The notes: generated by a model from the sequence alone, not told the origin. 64,000 bases of DNA from Nakamurella sp. PAMC28650 (GCF_014303395.1 NZ_CP060298.1:3119001-3183000); one strand, 5' to 3'. Numbered from the stretch's first letter, positions 17,938-27,414 are shown. Numbers and translations: made by a program.

Positions 17938-19386
17938 ATGGAGTTAAACCGCCGCAACTTTCTGGTCGGATCGGTCGGTGCCGCGACGATGCTCGGCCTG
18001 ACCGCTTGTTCCTCGGTGCATTCCAATTCGGCCGGTACCTCGTCGGCGGTCGGATCCTCGTCGTCGGCGGCATCCTCGGCCGCGACCTCGGCGGCCGGGC
18101 CCGCTGCCGGTTCGTCCCCGGCCAGCTCGGCAGCCGGTGTCTCGCCGGTCGGGTCCACCCCGGCCCCATCGAGTCGAGCGCCGGTCAAGGGCGAGATCAG
18201 TTTCTCGTTCTGGGGCGGAAGTACGGGCGAGACAGCCGGTTTCAACTACGTGAAGCAGAAGTTCGAGGCAGCGAACCCCGGGACCACGGTGAACCTGAAG
18301 ATCGTTCCCTACGACGGGTTCTTCGCCGGTATCGACCGGGGTATCCAGGCCGGTAACGCTCCCGACGTCTTCCGGGTCGACTACACGACGATCGGCAAAT
18401 ACAGCGCCAAAGGCGTGTTGCTCGACGTCAGCCCCTATTTCGACAGTGCCGAGATCGCCGCCTTCCTGCCCGCCCTGTGGGAGGGCATCAAGTACAACGG
18501 CGTGCCCTATGGAGTGCCGCACCAGACGGACACCACGTGCATCGTGTATAGCAAGTCCGCCTTCGCCACCGCGGGGATCACGTCCGTTCCGACGACGCTG
18601 GCCGGTGCGTGGTCCTGGGAGGAGTTCTCCGCGGTGGCCACCAAGTTGCGAGCTTCGTTGCCGGACAGGAAGTTCCCCTTCGCCTACGACTGGACGCAGG
18701 CCGGCGCCTTCCGCTGGCTGTCCTGGCTCTACCAGGCCGGCGGCACGCTGCTCACCCCCGATCTGAAGAAGGTCGCGCTGCCGTCGGCCGCAGCCACCAC
18801 GGCGATGGACTACACGAAGAGTTTCTTCACCAACAAGTGGGTGCCCGACAGCGCGACGATCAAGACGAGCCAGTATTCCGATAACTTCTTCCTGTCCCAG
18901 ATCGTCCCGATGTCGTTCGTCGGTGACTTCCTGGTGCCCGAGCTGGCCGACCCGAAGGCGGGCTACAAGGGGGAGTGGGGCGCCACCTTCATGCCCCAGA
19001 ACAAGGCCGCGGCATCAGATCTCGGCGGGAACGCCATCGTGGCCCGCAAGGACACCAAGAATCCGGAACTCGCTGCGGCCTTCCTCAAGTTCGTCGTGAG
19101 CGAGGACATGATGAAGTACTTCTGCGAGCAGGCCATCGAACTGCCCACGCTCAAGACCCTGGCGAGCGCGAACCTGAACTACGTCTCGCGCCCCGACGTG
19201 GTGAAGATCTGCGCGCAGCAGGCGGCCACCATCTCCGACACGATCGTGAAGGAGTCGACCGTCGGGAGTTTCTCCAGCATCAACACCGTGCTGCAGGACC
19301 AGCTGGAACTGGCTTTCCACGGGAAGTCCAGCGCGGACACGATCTCGGCGATCGCCTCCGGCGTCAGCAAAGCCCTCGGGTCCTAG
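17938..19386 (+). CDS. ABC sugar importer substrate-binding lipoprotein
   Basis: 482-aa extracellular solute-binding protein of family 1 (CUT1 class). The N-terminus combines a twin-arginine motif (NRRNFLVGS) with a lipobox (LTAC), so it is probably a Tat-exported, lipid-anchored receptor. A Ser/Ala-rich linker of about 90 residues precedes the binding domain (KGEISFSFWGGSTGETAGFN). The C-terminal half has the usual AAAFLKFVVSEDMMKYF helix. The ATG at 17938 has AGGAG 5 nt upstream. It is first in an operon with two permeases; the ATPase is absent and is probably supplied by a shared MsiK-like protein elsewhere. Confidence 0.92.
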   Translation: MELNRRNFLVGSVGAATMLGLTACSSVHSNSAGTSSAVGSSSSAASSAATSAAGPAAGSSPASSAAGVSPVGSTPAPSSRAPVKGEISFSFWGGSTGETAGFNYVKQKFEAANPGTTVNLKIVPYDGFFAGIDRGIQAGNAPDVFRVDYTTIGKYSAKGVLLDVSPYFDSAEIAAFLPALWEGIKYNGVPYGVPHQTDTTCIVYSKSAFATAGITSVPTTLAGAWSWEEFSAVATKLRASLPDRKFPFAYDWTQAGAFRWLSWLYQAGGTLLTPDLKKVALPSAAATTAMDYTKSFFTNKWVPDSATIKTSQYSDNFFLSQIVPMSFVGDFLVPELADPKAGYKGEWGATFMPQNKAAASDLGGNAIVARKDTKNPELAAAFLKFVVSEDMMKYFCEQAIELPTLKTLASANLNYVSRPDVVKICAQQAATISDTIVKESTVGSFSSINTVLQDQLELAFHGKSSADTISAIASGVSKALGS

Positions 19387-19397
19387 CAGGCATCGGC

Positions 19398-20366
19398 GTG
19401 GCATCCGTACGAGGCGATCTGGCCGCCCGGGCGCCCAGCGACATGGGGCCGGGGGGACCGTCCCCGGTCTCCGGGATCAAGGCCGTGCGCAGCCGGCGCA
19501 CGACGTTGGCGGCGTGGTCGTTCCTGATCCCCAACCTGATCCTGGTCGGCGTCTTCCTGCTGCTCCCGCTGGCGCTGGCGCTGGTGATCAGCTTCCAGAA
19601 ACGCGAATCCCTCGGTTCGCCGGAGTTCCTGGGGTTCAACAACTACCTGGACCTGTTCCGGGATTCGGTGTTCTGGGAGACGCTCTGGAACACGGTGCTG
19701 TTCACCGTCTGCACGGTGCCGGTGGGCATGGTCCTCGGGCTGGGCATCGCCTCACTGCTGAACGGAGTACTGCCGGGCCGCACGCTTTACCGTTCGATCA
19801 TCTTTCTCCCGCTGGTGATCTCGGGCGTGGCCACCGGCGTCCTTGGGTCCTGGATGTTCGACCAGTACAACGGTTTCGTCAACAACCTGCTCGGGGTGTT
19901 CGGCCTGGCCGGTCCGAACTGGCAGTCCAGCGGCGGCTGGGCGATGTTCTCCGTCATCCTGATGACGCTCTGGCAGCGGGTCGGCTTCGACATGCTGATC
20001 TACCTGGCCGGTCTGCAGGGCGTGGGGCAGGACGTACTGGAGGCGGCGTCCATCGACGGTGCCACAGGGTGGCAGAAGTTCCGGCGGGTGACGGTCCCGC
20101 TGCTGGGACCCTCGACGTTCTTCCTGCTGATCATGAATCTGATCTACTCCTTCCAGATCTTCGACACCGTCTTCGCCATGACGGCCGGTGGCCCCGATTT
20201 CTCCACGACGATGCTGGTCACCTACGCCTACCGGACCGGATTCGACGAGCACGGTCCGGGTGAACTCGGCTACGCCGCCACCATCGGTGTGGTGATCTAC
20301 CTGATCACCCTGCTGATCACCGTGATCCAGTGGCGGGGCAGCAGAAATCGGGATCAGGTCGGCTGA
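19398..20366 (+). CDS. ABC sugar transporter permease (MalF-like)
   Basis: 322-aa inner-membrane permease of the CUT1 family with six predicted helices, beginning AAWSFLIPNLILVGVFLLLP. The EAA loop is EAASIDGATGWQKFRRVTVP, the contact site for the ATPase. The GTG at 19398 is preferred because AGCAGG lies 7 nt upstream; an ATG at 19443 would shorten the cytoplasmic tail by 15 residues. The gene starts 11 bp after the receptor gene. It works with the next permease as a heterodimer. Confidence 0.9.
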   Translation: MASVRGDLAARAPSDMGPGGPSPVSGIKAVRSRRTTLAAWSFLIPNLILVGVFLLLPLALALVISFQKRESLGSPEFLGFNNYLDLFRDSVFWETLWNTVLFTVCTVPVGMVLGLGIASLLNGVLPGRTLYRSIIFLPLVISGVATGVLGSWMFDQYNGFVNNLLGVFGLAGPNWQSSGGWAMFSVILMTLWQRVGFDMLIYLAGLQGVGQDVLEAASIDGATGWQKFRRVTVPLLGPSTFFLLIMNLIYSFQIFDTVFAMTAGGPDFSTTMLVTYAYRTGFDEHGPGELGYAATIGVVIYLITLLITVIQWRGSRNRDQVG

Positions 20367-21262
20367 TGGCCCTCATGATCTCGCCCCCCGGGGTCGTCGG
20401 GCTGGATGCCGGCGCCCGGCGCAAGGCAATCCGGCGCAGCCGGCGCGGCCGCTTCTTCTGGCTCCGCCTGGCAGCGGCCGTCGTCATCACGTTGATCATG
20501 TTCTTCCCGATCTACTGGATGCTGGTGACGGCGTTCTCCACGCGGGAGGACCTCTACCTGCCGGGTCTTCACCTGTGGCCGGCGCATTTCACCCTCGACA
20601 ACTTCCGGACGCCGTTCAACGACTTCCCGATCTGGAGCTGGTTCCGGAATTCCGCCGTGATCACCCTTCTGACGACGGGGATCACGGTGGTCGTCAACCT
20701 GTTGGCGGGCTATGCGTTCGCCAAGATCCCGTTCCGCGGACGCAACGCGCTGTTCCTGTTGTTGTTGTCCACCATGATGATTCCGGTGCAGGCGATCATG
20801 GTGCCGCAGTTCACGCTGTCCATCGATCTGGGCCTGTTCGGCAACATCTGGTCGGTGATCCTGCCCGAGAGCGCGGCCGTCTTCGGGATCTTCCTGGCCC
20901 GGCAGTTCTTCCTGGCGATCCCCGACGAGTTGGTGGAGGCGGCGAGGGTGGACGGCTGTGGCCAGTTCCGCACCTTCTTCTCCATCGTGATGCCCCTGTG
21001 CAAGCCCCTGGTGGCCGTCCTGGTGCTGCTCGCCTTCATGAACGAGTGGAACGCCCTGGCCTGGCCGCTGATCGCGTTGTTCTCGAATCAGGAACTGTTC
21101 ACCCTGCCGCTGGGCATCGTCACCGACCTGAAGGGTCAGTACACCTCGGACTACGGGGCGATCATGGCCATCAATCTCCTGGCCATCCTGCCGATGGTCA
21201 TCTTGTTCGTCTCCTTCCAGCGGTACTTCGTCCAGGGTCTGGCCAGGTCGGGCATCAAATGA
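20366..21262 (+). CDS. ABC sugar transporter permease (MalG-like)
   Basis: 298-aa partner permease. The N-terminal tail is basic (RRKAIRRSRRGRFFW), followed by six predicted helices. The EAA loop is EAARVDGCGQFRTFFSIVMP, and the C-terminus QRYFVQGLARSGIK is typical of MalG-type permeases. The ATG at 20366 overlaps the MalF-like stop codon (TGATG). Together with the receptor it forms an importer for an oligosaccharide or glycoside, probably the substrate of the downstream GH4 enzyme. Confidence 0.92.
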   Translation: MALMISPPGVVGLDAGARRKAIRRSRRGRFFWLRLAAAVVITLIMFFPIYWMLVTAFSTREDLYLPGLHLWPAHFTLDNFRTPFNDFPIWSWFRNSAVITLLTTGITVVVNLLAGYAFAKIPFRGRNALFLLLLSTMMIPVQAIMVPQFTLSIDLGLFGNIWSVILPESAAVFGIFLARQFFLAIPDELVEAARVDGCGQFRTFFSIVMPLCKPLVAVLVLLAFMNEWNALAWPLIALFSNQELFTLPLGIVTDLKGQYTSDYGAIMAINLLAILPMVILFVSFQRYFVQGLARSGIK

Positions 21263-22338
21263 CGGCGTCGGTCCACTACCTCAGCACCTTGGCGTTCGAC
21301 GAGGAATTCCTCGACCGGCTCCGTGCCGTTTCCCCCCTGCTGACCGTCGAGCAGATCACCGCCGGATCGCCGGAGGACATCCCCCCGCAGGTGTGGGCGC
21401 AGGTCGACATCCTGCACACCTCCTCGGTATTCCCGTCGGCCAGATGCGCCCCCGCGCTCCGTTGGATCCAGCTCGACTCGTCCGGCGCCGACCACCTCCG
21501 CGGGCAGCCGATCTGGGACAGCGACATCTCGATCACCACCCTCGGCGGGGTCGGGCCGGTCTCGATGGCCGAGTACGTGACGTTCTCGGTACTGGCGCTG
21601 GCCCATCGTCTTCCCGCTCTGGTCGAGACCCGGAACGCCCGGCTCTGGCCGGATCCAGGGCCAGGTGCCCAGCGGTTCACCCCGGCTCCGGTGCGCGGGA
21701 CGACGATGGTGATCCTCGGGTACGGCAGGATCGGGCAGGAGATCGCCAGGCTCACGGCGCCGTTCGGGATCCGGGTGATCGGCGTGTCCCGCGGGGGTGT
21801 CCAGGACACATCCCAGGAGTTGCTGCGCTACGACGGCCGGCGGGTGGCCGCCCGGCCCGCAGCGCCGCGTCATCGCACGGTCGATTCCTCGGCTCCGGTC
21901 GTCGCGACGGTGGACCAGGTGGCGCTGGTCGCCGCCGATCGCCTGGACGAGGTACTGGGCCTGGCGGACTGGCTGGTGGTCGTGGTGCCGCACACCCCGG
22001 ACACACACCGGATGCTGGACGCCCGTCGGCTCGGCCGAGTCAAACCGGGTGCGATGTTGATCAACGTGTCCAGGGGCGGGGTGGTGGACGAGTCGGCACT
22101 GCTGGGCGCGCTGCGGTCGGGCCGGATCGCCGGGGCCGCGCTGGACGTGTTCGAGTCCGAACCGCTCCCCGCCACCTCGCCCTGGTGGACCGAACCGGGC
22201 GTCCTGCTGACCCCGCACGTCGGCGGGCTGACCGCGGACTACGGCGCGCACGTCGAGCAGATCGTGACGGGGAACCTGGAGCGTTTCCTCGCCGGCGGAA
22301 CCCTGCTGAACGTCGTGGACCGCGGACGGGGGTACTAG
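21259..22338 (+). CDS. D-isomer-specific 2-hydroxyacid dehydrogenase family protein
   Basis: 359-aa NAD(P)-dependent dehydrogenase. The Rossmann motif is VILGYGRIGQEIARL (about 150-164). Catalytic-type residues are the Arg in INVSRGGVVDESAL, Glu in FESEPLP and His in LTPHVGG. An extra loop of about 35 residues follows the Rossmann glycines. The ATG overlaps the upstream permease stop (ATGA). It probably oxidises or reduces a hydroxy acid arising from the imported sugar. The specific substrate cannot be read from sequence. Confidence 0.9.
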   Translation: MTASVHYLSTLAFDEEFLDRLRAVSPLLTVEQITAGSPEDIPPQVWAQVDILHTSSVFPSARCAPALRWIQLDSSGADHLRGQPIWDSDISITTLGGVGPVSMAEYVTFSVLALAHRLPALVETRNARLWPDPGPGAQRFTPAPVRGTTMVILGYGRIGQEIARLTAPFGIRVIGVSRGGVQDTSQELLRYDGRRVAARPAAPRHRTVDSSAPVVATVDQVALVAADRLDEVLGLADWLVVVVPHTPDTHRMLDARRLGRVKPGAMLINVSRGGVVDESALLGALRSGRIAGAALDVFESEPLPATSPWWTEPGVLLTPHVGGLTADYGAHVEQIVTGNLERFLAGGTLLNVVDRGRGY

Positions 22339-23097
22339 ATGCTGGAGGTGGATCGCCAGAAGATGATGCTGCACCACCTGCGCGTCAACGGGTCCGGCAA
22401 CGTCGCGGATCTCGCCGAGGCGCTCGGGGTGAGTCCCTCCACCGTGCGGCGCGACCTTGCCGACCTGTCCGATCGACGGCTGCTCACCAGGGTGCGCGGC
22501 GGGGCCAGCCTGTCCGGGGTGCAGACCGAGCCCACCCGCTCGAGGCGGGCGATCTCCCACGAGCCGGAGAAGCGCCGGATCGGGGCGGCCGCGGCGGACC
22601 GCGTCGCGGACGGCTCCACCCTGCTGATCAGCGGCGGTACCACCACCGAGGCCATGGTGCCCTTTCTCGCCGACAAGGACCGACTCACGGTGCTGACCAA
22701 CGCCCTGAACATCGCGAACCGGCTCAGCCTCTATCCGGCCATCACGGTGGTCGTGCTGGGCGGGATCCTGCGGCACGAGGAGATGTCCCTGCTGGGACCG
22801 ATCGCGGAGCGGACGCTGGCGGAATTCCACGTGGACACGGCGTTCTACAGCGCGTTCGGGATCGATGCCCGGCACGGGCTCTACGGAGCGCACGCGCTCG
22901 AGGCCTCCACCGATCGATCGTTGCTGGCCAGCGCGACATCCCTGACGGTGCTGGCCGATCACACCAAGTTCGGCCAGCGCGGGCCGGTGCGCCTCGCCCC
23001 ACCCGGCGTCATCGACTGCCTGATCACCGATGCCTCCGCAGACACCCCGACGTTGACGGCCCTGCGGGCGCAGGGCGTGGAGATCGTCACCTGCTGA
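22339..23097 (+). CDS. DeoR-family transcriptional repressor
   Basis: 252-aa regulator with an N-terminal winged helix-turn-helix (LHHLRVNGSGNVADLAEALG, then VSPSTVRRDLADL) and the family GGA segment RVRGGASL. The C-terminal DeoR sensor domain resembles sugar-phosphate isomerases (LLISGGTTTEAM, LADHTKFGQRG) and normally binds a phosphosugar inducer. The ATG follows the previous stop codon directly. It probably represses both the importer operon and the divergent PfkB/SIS genes through T-rich repeats near 17824-17857. Confidence 0.92.
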   Translation: MLEVDRQKMMLHHLRVNGSGNVADLAEALGVSPSTVRRDLADLSDRRLLTRVRGGASLSGVQTEPTRSRRAISHEPEKRRIGAAAADRVADGSTLLISGGTTTEAMVPFLADKDRLTVLTNALNIANRLSLYPAITVVVLGGILRHEEMSLLGPIAERTLAEFHVDTAFYSAFGIDARHGLYGAHALEASTDRSLLASATSLTVLADHTKFGQRGPVRLAPPGVIDCLITDASADTPTLTALRAQGVEIVTC

Positions 23098-23131
23098 CCC
23101 ACCCGACCGTCGAACACGAGCCGGTGCCGAC

Positions 23132-23182
23132 GGCTCGTCACCGCAAGAGACTCGTCACCGCAAGTGGCTCGTCACTTCAAGA
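23132..23182 (+). repeat. Three tandem 17-bp repeats
   Basis: GGCTCGTCACCGCAAGA, GACTCGTCACCGCAAGT and GGCTCGTCACTTCAAGA occupy 23132-23148, 23149-23165 and 23166-23182. They fill the 100-bp gap between the DeoR gene and the next small gene, about 15 bp ahead of its start. They may be a binding array for a secondary regulator or an expansion in the leader. Confidence 0.7.
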
Positions 23183-23197
23183 GAACAGGGGCAGGAC

Positions 23198-23512
23198 ATG
23201 GCGCACCCGAGTGAGGCACTGGATGCGGTGCAGGCGAGGAACACCCTGCGGGAGGCGCAGGATCGGGCCCTGCATCGGGAGGGCATCCCGATGTTCGCCG
23301 TCCTGGTCGACGAGCGGGGCTCGGGAGGGATCCCGCAGGTGACGGCGGAGGCGACCGACCGTGGGGCCGAGCGCACCGCTGCCGTGCTGGCCCGGGTCCA
23401 GCAGTACCGGACAGCATTGGCCCCGACCCGTCGCGACAGCGACATGGGCGTGCTGATCAGCGTTCTCGCTGTGGCCGCTTACGAGGACTTCGATCGCAGC
23501 GTGACCAGATGA
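23198..23512 (+). CDS. Small hypothetical protein of the sugar locus
   Basis: 104-aa soluble, mostly helical protein that I do not recognise. The sequence is charged, with a hydrophobic strand MFAVLVDERGSGG in the middle and helix-rich ends. No signal peptide or membrane segment is visible. AGGGGCAGGA precedes the ATG. Its stop codon overlaps the ATG of the deacetylase-like gene (ATGA), and the tight coupling suggests the two products work together. Confidence 0.65.
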   Translation: MAHPSEALDAVQARNTLREAQDRALHREGIPMFAVLVDERGSGGIPQVTAEATDRGAERTAAVLARVQQYRTALAPTRRDSDMGVLISVLAVAAYEDFDRSVTR

Positions 23513-24192
23513 GTGACCTGACCTGGCCGGCACACCGGGATGCGTTCGCCGCCGGCCGCTACCTGCGGCTGGTCAACTACCACAACACACCCGCGTCCGG
23601 ACGTCTTGCCCTGCACCGCGAACTTTCCGCCTACCGCGAGGCCTTCGTCGGCATCGACCTGGCCGAACTGGACCATTTCTACGCCACCGGCACCTGGACC
23701 AGCCAGGAGCCGGGATTCCTGCCGGTCTTCTACGAGGGGTACCGGAACAGCTACGACGTCGCCGGCCAGGTCTGCGACGAACTGGGCATCACCGGCTGGT
23801 TCGCCGTCTGCACGGGTTTCGTGGACTGCCCGGTGGCCGAGCAGGAACTGTTCGCCCGCTCGCACTGGATCGGGCTCGTCGACGAGGAGATGCACGGCGA
23901 GCGGATCGCGATGACCTGGGACGAGATCGCCGAGTTGTCGACGCGACACGTGGTGTACCCGCACACGGCCTCGCACGACGGTATCGCCGACGTCGTCAGC
24001 GACGAGGATCTGGACCGCGAGATCGCCGAGCCCAAGAGGAGGATGGACGCGGTGACCGGGCAGTCGGCGCCGGCGTTCGTCTGGTTGCACGGTTCGCCGT
24101 GGGGGGCCAGCCCGCGTCATGATGCTGCCATCGTCGCGGCCGGGTACCGCTACCTGTTCAGCAACACGATGATCCACCGGATCGCCGACTAG
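23509..24192 (+). CDS. NodB-like polysaccharide deacetylase homologue with altered metal motif
   Basis: 227-aa cytosolic protein with the NodB/CE4 barrel outline. Motif 1, normally TFDDGY, reads FYEGYRNSYD, so the paired catalytic and metal-binding Asp are missing or replaced. Motif 2 (HxxxH) is kept as YPHTASHDGIADV. Later motifs near VWLHGSPWGASPRHD are partly recognisable. It may bind zinc poorly, may act on an unusual substrate, or may be non-catalytic. It is coupled by ATGA to the preceding small gene. The fold call is good; enzymatic activity is uncertain. Confidence 0.75.
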   Translation: MSDLTWPAHRDAFAAGRYLRLVNYHNTPASGRLALHRELSAYREAFVGIDLAELDHFYATGTWTSQEPGFLPVFYEGYRNSYDVAGQVCDELGITGWFAVCTGFVDCPVAEQELFARSHWIGLVDEEMHGERIAMTWDEIAELSTRHVVYPHTASHDGIADVVSDEDLDREIAEPKRRMDAVTGQSAPAFVWLHGSPWGASPRHDAAIVAAGYRYLFSNTMIHRIAD

Positions 24193-24279
24193 TCCGGCGC
24201 TGGTGCGGCCCGATGCGGGTCGCGGACCCGCAGACCGCCGGAACGGCGGTCCACCCCGAAATCGAGAGGAAGTGAGCAG

Positions 24280-25653
24280 ATGAGTGCCGTCGGCCGTCAG
24301 ACGCTGGTGTTGATCGGTGCCGGGAGTGCGGTGTTCACCCGCGGCCTGCTGGCCGATCTGATCTGCGCCACCGACCTCGGGGACTGGGACATCCATCTGG
24401 TGGACATCGCCGAGGAACCGCTCGCCACGGCCGTCGGACTGGCCCGGAAGATGGTCGGGGCCAGGGGCGCGGACCCGCACATCTCGGTCAGCGGGAGCAC
24501 CGACCGGCGGGCCGTCCTGCCCGGAGCCGACTTCGTCATCACCTGCGTCGGAGTCGGCGGCCGGCCGGCCTGGCAGACCGATCACCGGGTCTGCATGGAG
24601 CACGGGATCTTCCAGCCGGTCGGGGACTCGGTGATGCCCGGCGGTATCTCCAGGTTGCTGCGGACGACGCCGGTGCTGGTCGAGATCGCCGTGGACGTCG
24701 CCGAACTCGCGCCCGACGCGTTCTTCTTCAACTACAGCAACCCGATGACGGCCAACGTCATGGCGATGAGCCGGTACGCCGGCCTGCACCAGGTGGTCGG
24801 TTTGTGTCACGGAGTGCATCACGTGCAGCGCCATCTGGCCGCCTACCTCGGTGAACCGCTGGAGGAGACGTCCACCCTGTACGCCGGCATCAATCATCTG
24901 ACCTTCCTCTACGACTTCCGGGTGCGTGGGCGCGACGCCTGGCCCCGCATCCGCGCGAAGGTCGCAGGTGATCTGGCCGGGCCGATGGACCCGGCGATGA
25001 TCGGGGACATCTTCAACGAGAACACCAATGCCTGGCAGAACCCGTTCTCCTGGGAGATCTTCGCCAGGTACGGCGCCTTTCCGGCCGCCGAGGACCGGCA
25101 CGTCACCGAGTTCTTCCCCGAGCGATGGCCAGGAGGCGCCTACTACGGCAAGACCCTGGGCGTCGACGCCTTCTCGGTGCCGGAGATCCTCGCCTGGGGC
25201 GAGGACCGCTACCAGGGGATGCGTCGGCAGGCGGAGGGGACCGTACCGCTGGACGGAGCGGCCTTCGAGCAGTCCGGCGGCGAGCAGGAGCAGTTGATCG
25301 GAATCATCCGCTCGGTGCTCGGCGATCAGCGGAAGATGTTCTCCTGCAACGTGATCAACAATGGTCTGATCCCGAACCTGCCGTCGGACGCGGCCGTCGA
25401 GATCCCCGGTGTCGCGACCGCACGCGGAATCAGGGGCATTGCGGTGCCCGATCTGGGACCCGCGCTGACGGCGGTGCTGCAGCGCCGGCTGACCCCGGTG
25501 TACCTGTCGATCGAGGCCGCGATGAACGGAGACCGCGGGATGGTGGTGGAGGCGATCCTCGCCGACGGTGCGGTGTCGGACCCGGCGGCCGCGGCCTCGT
25601 TGGCCGACGACCTGATCGCCGCCCAGATCCAGCACCTGCCGCGGTTCCGGTGA
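24280..25653 (+). CDS. GH4 family glycosidase (MelA-like alpha-galactosidase or related)
   Basis: 457-aa glycoside hydrolase family 4 enzyme. This family uses NAD+ and a divalent metal in an oxidation-elimination mechanism. The N-terminal dinucleotide motif is LVLIGAGSAVFTRGLL. The metal-site region GLCHGVHHVQ provides the conserved Cys and His, and the neighbouring FNYSNPMTANVMAM carries the conserved Asn-Pro. The CHGV context resembles alpha-galactosidase or glucuronidase-like members more than 6-phosphoglycosidases. The ATG at 24280 follows GAGAGGAAG. It is cytosolic and probably hydrolyses the substrate brought in by the ABC importer. Confidence 0.88.
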   Translation: MSAVGRQTLVLIGAGSAVFTRGLLADLICATDLGDWDIHLVDIAEEPLATAVGLARKMVGARGADPHISVSGSTDRRAVLPGADFVITCVGVGGRPAWQTDHRVCMEHGIFQPVGDSVMPGGISRLLRTTPVLVEIAVDVAELAPDAFFFNYSNPMTANVMAMSRYAGLHQVVGLCHGVHHVQRHLAAYLGEPLEETSTLYAGINHLTFLYDFRVRGRDAWPRIRAKVAGDLAGPMDPAMIGDIFNENTNAWQNPFSWEIFARYGAFPAAEDRHVTEFFPERWPGGAYYGKTLGVDAFSVPEILAWGEDRYQGMRRQAEGTVPLDGAAFEQSGGEQEQLIGIIRSVLGDQRKMFSCNVINNGLIPNLPSDAAVEIPGVATARGIRGIAVPDLGPALTAVLQRRLTPVYLSIEAAMNGDRGMVVEAILADGAVSDPAAAASLADDLIAAQIQHLPRFR

Positions 25654-27401
25654 GTGCGCCGGAGGCCGACGGGCAGCAGACCCGGGCGCCGCTGCGCAGT
25701 GCCTCCTGGTTCGCCGCGGAGGGCAAGACCGGCATCATGTCCCGATCGTGGCTGCGGTCCGAGGGTCTGCCAGACGACAGCTTCACCGGACGGCCGGTGA
25801 TCGGCATCGCCAACAGCTGGTCGGAGCTGACGCCCTGCAACGTGCACCTCCGCGAACTGGCCGAACACGTCAAGCGCGGGATCTGGCAGGCCGGCGGGGT
25901 GCCGTTCGAATTCCCGACCACCTCGGCCGGTGAGCCGCTCGTCCGGCCCACCGCCATGGTGCTGCGCAACCTGATCTCGATGGACCTGGAAGAGACGTTG
26001 CGCGGCAATCCGCTCGATGCGGTCGTGCTGCTGGCCGGCTGCGACAAGACCACTCCGGCCTACCTGATGGGAGCCGCGAGCGTCGACCTGCCGACCCTGC
26101 TGATCACCGGCGGCCCGATGCTGAACGGCAAGTACCGGGGGAGCGACATCGGCTCCGGAACCTCGATCTGGCGGCTGACCGAGTCCTACCGGGCCGGTGA
26201 GATCTCCCAGGACAAGCTCTTCGAGGCGGAGGGCTGCATGGCCAGGAGCCGTGGTCACTGCATGACCATGGGGACGGCTTCGACGATGGCGCTCCTCGGC
26301 GAGATCCTGGGGATGCAACTCCCGGGAAGTGCCGAACTCCCGGCCGATGACGCCCGCCGCCGGACGATGGCGCATCTGGCCGGCCGGCGGATCGTGGAGA
26401 TGGTCGGCGAGGGACTGACACCGTCGAAGATCCTGACCCGGCGCGCCTTCGAGAACGCGATCCGGCTCAACGCCGCCATCGGCGGGTCGACGAACGCCGT
26501 CGTCCATCTGCTGGCCTTGGCCGGTCGGGTGGAGGTGCCGTTGGAGCTCGCGGAGTTCGACACCCTGGTGCGGGACATCCCGACCCTGGTCGATCTGATG
26601 CCCTCGGGTCGATTCCTGATGGAGGACTTCGCCTACGCCGGCGGTCTGGGCGCGCTGGTCGCCGAACTGGGCGATCTGCTGGACCAGGGCACGCTGACCG
26701 TGAGTGGTCGGAGCATCGGCGAGAACTACGCCAAGGCAAAGTGTTTCAACGACCAGGTGATCAGATCCATGGGCAATCCGGTGAAGCCGGCCGGCTCCGG
26801 CATCGCCGTGCTGACCGGCAACCTGGCACCGGGCGGCGCCGTGATCAAGCAGTCGGCGGCATCCGAGGACCTACTGCACCACCGCGGGCGGGCGGTGGTC
26901 TTCGACCGACTAGAGGACTACCTGGCCGTGGCCGACGACGACGACCTCGACATCGAGGCCGACGACATCCTGGTCATCCGCTACGCCGGCCCCCGCGGAT
27001 ATCCGGGCATGCCCGAGATCGCCAATGTGGCCCTGCCGAAGAAGCTGCTCGAGCGCGGCGTCCGCGACATGGTGCGGATCTCCGACGCCCGGATGAGCGG
27101 GACCTCCTACGGCACCGTCATCCTGCACGTGGCGCCGGAGGCGGCGGTCGGCGGACCTCTCGCGCTCCTGCGGACGGGTGATGTCATCGTGGTCGACGTG
27201 GTGGGACGCACGTTGAACATGCTGGTCGACGACGGGGAACTGGCCGTCCGGCGGGCGGACTGGACGGCCCCGGAGGTGCCCAGCGCAGCCCGCGGTTACA
27301 TGAAGCTGTTCGTCGAGCACGTCCAGGGCGCCGATCTCGGCGCCGACTTCGACTTCCTGCGTGGACGTCAACCGCCGGAGGTACCCCGTCGCGGCTTCTG
27401 A
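25650..27401 (+). CDS. IlvD/EDD-family sugar-acid dehydratase
   Basis: 583-aa iron-sulfur dehydratase. Cluster Cys residues are in LLAGCDKTTPAYLMG and in EGCMARSRGHCMTMGTASTM. The HCMTMGTAST form is typical of pentonate or hexonate dehydratases rather than the branched-chain amino-acid enzyme, which usually has CGGMYTANTM. The C-terminal SDARMSGTSYGTVILHVAPE motif is intact. The GTG at 25650 overlaps the GH4 stop codon (GTGA). It would convert an aldonate such as galactonate or arabinonate to the 2-keto-3-deoxy acid, which the PfkB kinase might phosphorylate. Confidence 0.9.
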   Translation: MSAPEADGQQTRAPLRSASWFAAEGKTGIMSRSWLRSEGLPDDSFTGRPVIGIANSWSELTPCNVHLRELAEHVKRGIWQAGGVPFEFPTTSAGEPLVRPTAMVLRNLISMDLEETLRGNPLDAVVLLAGCDKTTPAYLMGAASVDLPTLLITGGPMLNGKYRGSDIGSGTSIWRLTESYRAGEISQDKLFEAEGCMARSRGHCMTMGTASTMALLGEILGMQLPGSAELPADDARRRTMAHLAGRRIVEMVGEGLTPSKILTRRAFENAIRLNAAIGGSTNAVVHLLALAGRVEVPLELAEFDTLVRDIPTLVDLMPSGRFLMEDFAYAGGLGALVAELGDLLDQGTLTVSGRSIGENYAKAKCFNDQVIRSMGNPVKPAGSGIAVLTGNLAPGGAVIKQSAASEDLLHHRGRAVVFDRLEDYLAVADDDDLDIEADDILVIRYAGPRGYPGMPEIANVALPKKLLERGVRDMVRISDARMSGTSYGTVILHVAPEAAVGGPLALLRTGDVIVVDVVGRTLNMLVDDGELAVRRADWTAPEVPSAARGYMKLFVEHVQGADLGADFDFLRGRQPPEVPRRGF

Positions 27402-27414
27402 GGACGGTCCCCGG

